A stretch of 9,971 nucleotides of DNA from Sulfuritalea sp. (lineage in GTDB: Bacteria; Pseudomonadota; Gammaproteobacteria; Burkholderiales; Rhodocyclaceae), in NCBI GenBank assembly GCA_021738105.1, contig JAIPCS010000123.1, positions 1 to 9,971 on the forward strand, read 5' to 3'. The translations under genes and the position numbers were made by a program. How positions within the stretch are numbered: position 1 is the first letter of the stretch; every line of letters starts with the position of its first letter. Under the pieces are notes generated by a model. It saw only the letters and a program-made list of their open reading frames with translations. It was not told where the DNA came from and did no database searches. Positions 7,442-9,971 of the stretch are shown here, one piece after another.

Positions 7442-7470
7442 ATTGTGCAAAGTCTCGCTCGGCTTGGCAA
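7442..7470 (-). promoter_or_regulatory. Candidate sigma-70 promoter of the GGDEF-EAL gene
   Basis: The minus strand carries TTGCCA (7465-7470, 5 of 6 to TTGACA), a 17-bp spacer, and CACAAT (7442-7447, 4 of 6 to TATAAT). Transcription would begin about 7 nt after the -10 box, which is at or next to the ATG at 7435, implying a leaderless or nearly leaderless transcript. The same stretch would be the spacer between this gene and the ATPase (7436-7508); I saw no strong terminator hairpin in it. Confidence 0.35.
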
Positions 7471-7508
7471 ATCAATGTTTTGGCATGGGTTCGAGTGGCT
7501 CGCAGACA

Positions 7509-9971
7509 TCAGGCGCGCCAGCGTTTCTCCAGTTCGATGATGCCCATTGCTGCCACGGCAATAAGCGCGATCTCGCTCCAGGCTCGGGCATCGATCGGTG
7601 CGGTGGCGAATGCGGCGTTGAGCGGAGTCCAGTAGGTGATGGCCATCTGCAGCAGCCATTGCAGAACTGCTCCCGCCCAAACCCAGGGATTGGTGAAGGC
7701 GGGAACGGACGTAATCGGCAGGTGCAGTGAGCGACAGTTGAACAGATACACCGTTTCGATCGCGACGAACATGTTCATCGCGATGGTGCGTGCCTCCGGC
7801 ATCGACTGACCGCGATCCAACGCCAGCAGGAACATGCCGAAGGAACCGGCCAGCATCAGAATGCCGACCAGCACGATGCGCTCGATTAGCACTGCGTCGA
7901 GCACCGGCGCGCGTGGCGGGCGTGGCGGGCGATGCATGATGCCGCGCTCGCTCGGCTCGAAGGCCAGCGGCAGGCCGAGCAATACTGCCGTGGTCATGTT
8001 GATCCAGAGAATTTGCAGCGGTGTGATCGGCAGCGTGACGCCGGCGATCACGGCAGCGAGAATCACCAGTCCTTCACCAAAGTTGGTCGGCAAGGTCCAG
8101 GTGATGAACTTCACCAGGTTGTCGTAGATACCGCGACCTTCTTCCACTGCCGCTTCGATGGTGGCGAAGTTGTCGTCGGTAAGTACCATTGCCGCAGCTT
8201 CCTTGGCGACATCGGTGCCACCAAGCCCCATGGCGATGCCAATATCAGCCTGCTTCAACGCGGGCGCATCATTGACGCCGTCGCCTGTCATGGCCACCAC
8301 TTCGTGCCGTGCCTGCAAGGCGCGCACCAAACGCAACTTTTGTTCCGGCTCGACGCGGGCAAAGACATCCACATCGTAGGCGGCGGCCTTGAGCGCTTCG
8401 TCGTCCAGTCGGGCCAAGTCGCGGCCGGTCAGCACCTGAGCGCTATCGCCATGCTTGACGATGCCTATCTGGCCGGCAATGGCGCGCGCCGTTTCAGCGT
8501 GATCACCCGTGATCATCTTGACCCGGATTCCGGCAGCATGACAGGTGCGCACAGCGCTGATGGCGCGCGCACGCGGTGGATCGATCATTCCGGCGAGACC
8601 GAGACAGACCAGTTTCGTGTTGATGGTGGCTTCTTTCACCCCTCTTTCGTCTGGCAGTTGTCGCCTGGCCAGTGCCAGTACGCGTAGACCGCTGGCGGCC
8701 ATCCGTGCGGCGGCGGCTTCGATTTCAGAGACGTCGAGCGGAGCTTCTTTGCCGTCTGCCGCGAGCATGTCGCGGCAGGACGGGAGCAGCTTTTCGATGG
8801 CGCCTTTGACGTACACCAGCGGCAAGCCCTCGACACGATGCAGGGTGGCCATGGTTTGCCGCGTTGAATCGAAAGGCAGCTCGTCCTCGCGGGGAAATAC
8901 CGTGCGCAAGGTTGCATCATCCAGCCCGCCCTTGCGCGCGACCACCAGCAGTGCTGCCTCGGTCGGGTCGCCGGTGATCTGCCATTGCCGGTTCTCGTGA
9001 TGCAGTGCAGCGTCGCTGCATAAGACGCCGGCCAGCAGCGTTTCGCTCAACGCGATGCAAGTCTGCACGTCAATAGTCGGAGATGACTCGCTTTGCGTAC
9101 CTGGGATGCCGCTTTGCGGGCTGGTAACGAAGGATGATGTTTCGCGCTTGAGATGGATCCCGCCTTCCGGCTTGTAACCCTGGCCGCTGACGCGAAAAGT
9201 TTCACCCCCGCACCACAGTTCGGTAACGGTCATGGCATTCTCAGTCAGCGTGCCGGTTTTGTCGGAGCAGATAATTGTGGTGCTGCCCAGCGCTTCCACG
9301 GCGGGCAGATGGCGGATGATGGCGCGGCGCCTGGCCATGCGGCTGACGCCGATGGCCAGCGTGATGCTCATCGCTGCGGGCAGGCCCTCGGGTATGGCAC
9401 CAACGGCCAGTGCGACGGCTGCCATCAGCATGTCCACCATGGTTTCGCCACGCCAGACGCCAACACCGAAAGTCAGCACGGCCAATCCGAGAATCACCCA
9501 CAGCAGCAAGCCTGCGAATTCGCCCATTTTCCTCGTCAGCGGGGTCGCAATTTCCGGTGCGTTGGCAATCAGGCCTGAAATGCGTCCGGTTTCCGTGGCG
9601 TTCGCGGTGCCAATTACCAGACCGTGGCCCTGGCCGGCGACCACGTTGGTGCCGGCATAGGCCATGTTGTGGCGGTCGGCGAGTGGAGTGTCAGCCGGCA
9701 GGGGTTCGAAGTGCTTGTCGATAGGTGCGGCTTCGCCGGTGAGCGCGGCTTCGGCGGTGCGGATCTGCTTGCCCGAGAGCAGGCGCAGGTCGGCCGGCAC
9801 TTTGTCGCCCGCCGAAAGCCAGACCACATCGCCCGGCACCAGGTGCACTGCGTCCAGGCGCCGGCGGCGACCGCTGCGCAGGACCGTAACATCGGTCGCC
9901 ACGGCCCGGGCCAGGGCCGCCAGCGCTTCCTCCGCCTTGCCTTCCTGCAGAAAACCGATCATGGCGTTGAC
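7509..9971 (-). CDS. P2-type cation-transporting ATPase (MgtA/PacL/SERCA-like), C-terminal part, N-terminus beyond right edge
   Basis: The visible 820 residues (counted from the first codon at 9971) match a P2-type pump that lacks only its first ~80-100 residues, including M1 and M2; the visible start NAMIGFLQEGKAEEAL is the usual loop after M2. Motifs in order: actuator TGEA (78-81, usually TGES), M3, M4 with PEGLP (194-198), phosphorylation site SDKTGTLT (Asp237), nucleotide-domain KGA (389-391), TGDH (488-491) and TGDGVNDAP (562-570), then six C-terminal helices M5-M10. Compared with the calcium pump SERCA, the M4 Glu (195), M5 Asn and Glu (630, 633), M6 Asn and Thr (658, 661) and M8 Glu (739) are kept, but the M6 Asp is Ala662. 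It therefore pumps a cation, but calcium specificity should not be assumed. A low-complexity insert lies at about 277-301. It is the upstream neighbour of the GGDEF-EAL gene. Confidence 0.92.
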   Translation of the reverse strand, partial: VNAMIGFLQEGKAEEALAALARAVATDVTVLRSGRRRRLDAVHLVPGDVVWLSAGDKVPADLRLLSGKQIRTAEAALTGEAAPIDKHFEPLPADTPLADRHNMAYAGTNVVAGQGHGLVIGTANATETGRISGLIANAPEIATPLTRKMGEFAGLLLWVILGLAVLTFGVGVWRGETMVDMLMAAVALAVGAIPEGLPAAMSITLAIGVSRMARRRAIIRHLPAVEALGSTTIICSDKTGTLTENAMTVTELWCGGETFRVSGQGYKPEGGIHLKRETSSFVTSPQSGIPGTQSESSPTIDVQTCIALSETLLAGVLCSDAALHHENRQWQITGDPTEAALLVVARKGGLDDATLRTVFPREDELPFDSTRQTMATLHRVEGLPLVYVKGAIEKLLPSCRDMLAADGKEAPLDVSEIEAAAARMAASGLRVLALARRQLPDERGVKEATINTKLVCLGLAGMIDPPRARAISAVRTCHAAGIRVKMITGDHAETARAIAGQIGIVKHGDSAQVLTGRDLARLDDEALKAAAYDVDVFARVEPEQKLRLVRALQARHEVVAMTGDGVNDAPALKQADIGIAMGLGGTDVAKEAAAMVLTDDNFATIEAAVEEGRGIYDNLVKFITWTLPTNFGEGLVILAAVIAGVTLPITPLQILWINMTTAVLLGLPLAFEPSERGIMHRPPRPPRAPVLDAVLIERIVLVGILMLAGSFGMFLLALDRGQSMPEARTIAMNMFVAIETVYLFNCRSLHLPITSVPAFTNPWVWAGAVLQWLLQMAITYWTPLNAAFATAPIDARAWSEIALIAVAAMGIIELEKRWRA
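9069..9143 (-). other. Low-complexity insert in the ATPase nucleotide-binding domain, containing a repeated CGCTTTGC
   Basis: Between the conserved GYKPEGG loop and the helix leading to LLAGVLCSDAAL, the protein has about 25 extra residues rich in Ser, Thr, Pro, Gln and Gly (for example FVTSPQSGIPGTQSESSP). On the plus strand this DNA holds CGCTTTGC at 9089-9096 and again at 9110-9117, the second within the palindrome CCGC-TTT-GCGG. The loop is a variable position in the family, so it tolerates insertions. Whether it is a recent insertion or normal variation cannot be told from one sequence. Confidence 0.4.

Noticed and set aside
7490..7503. CGAG-TGG-CTCG hairpin after the ATPase stop as a terminator
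   Set aside because: The stem is only 4 bp and no T-run follows on the transcribed strand.
7932..8687. 251-codon plus-strand open frame opposite the ATPase
   Set aside because: It is antisense to P-type ATPase catalytic motifs and shows only Gly/His/Arg/Gln-rich shadow composition.

Overview
The window looks like a chromosomal segment from a moderately GC-rich Gram-negative bacterium, most likely a betaproteobacterium. This rests on gene content (IclR regulator, LutABC, an exported thioredoxin-like protein, a membrane Cache-PAS-PAS-GGDEF-EAL protein, a large P-type ATPase), codon usage and GC-rich third positions. No rRNA, tRNA, CRISPR array, transposase, phage or integrase gene was seen. 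The taxon is inferred, not demonstrated.

Left part (1-4390): the N-terminal part of an IclR-family regulator runs off the left edge on the minus strand and is transcribed divergently from a tight plus-strand cluster, lutA-lutB-lutC plus a tandem thioredoxin-fold protein. The four plus-strand genes are separated by 3 nt, a 4-nt ATGA overlap and 1 nt, so they almost certainly form one operon. LutABC is an iron-sulfur complex that oxidises L-lactate to pyruvate. The IclR protein is the obvious candidate regulator. The 168-bp divergent region holds a likely extended -10 promoter for the regulator and a cluster of inverted and direct repeats in front of lutA. No lactate permease or D-lactate dehydrogenase lies in the window; they could be beyond the left edge.

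Middle part (4400-7435, minus strand): one gene for a roughly 1011-residue c-di-GMP signalling protein with a periplasmic sensor domain between two membrane helices, two PAS domains, a GGDEF domain with an intact inhibitory site, and an EAL domain with all the usual catalytic residues. It converges on the thioredoxin gene with only 9 nt between the stop codons.

Right part (7509-9971, minus strand): the C-terminal approximately 820 residues of a P2-type cation-transporting ATPase, cut by the right edge before its first membrane helices. Its phosphorylation machinery is intact, but the M6 ion-binding aspartate of calcium pumps is replaced by alanine, and the nucleotide-binding domain carries a short low-complexity insert.

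Most of the sequence is explained by known families. The points most worth a second look are the thioredoxin-like protein fused transcriptionally to lutABC, the structured lutA upstream region, and the altered ion-binding site and insert of the ATPase. I did not find convincing evidence of a wholly new system.
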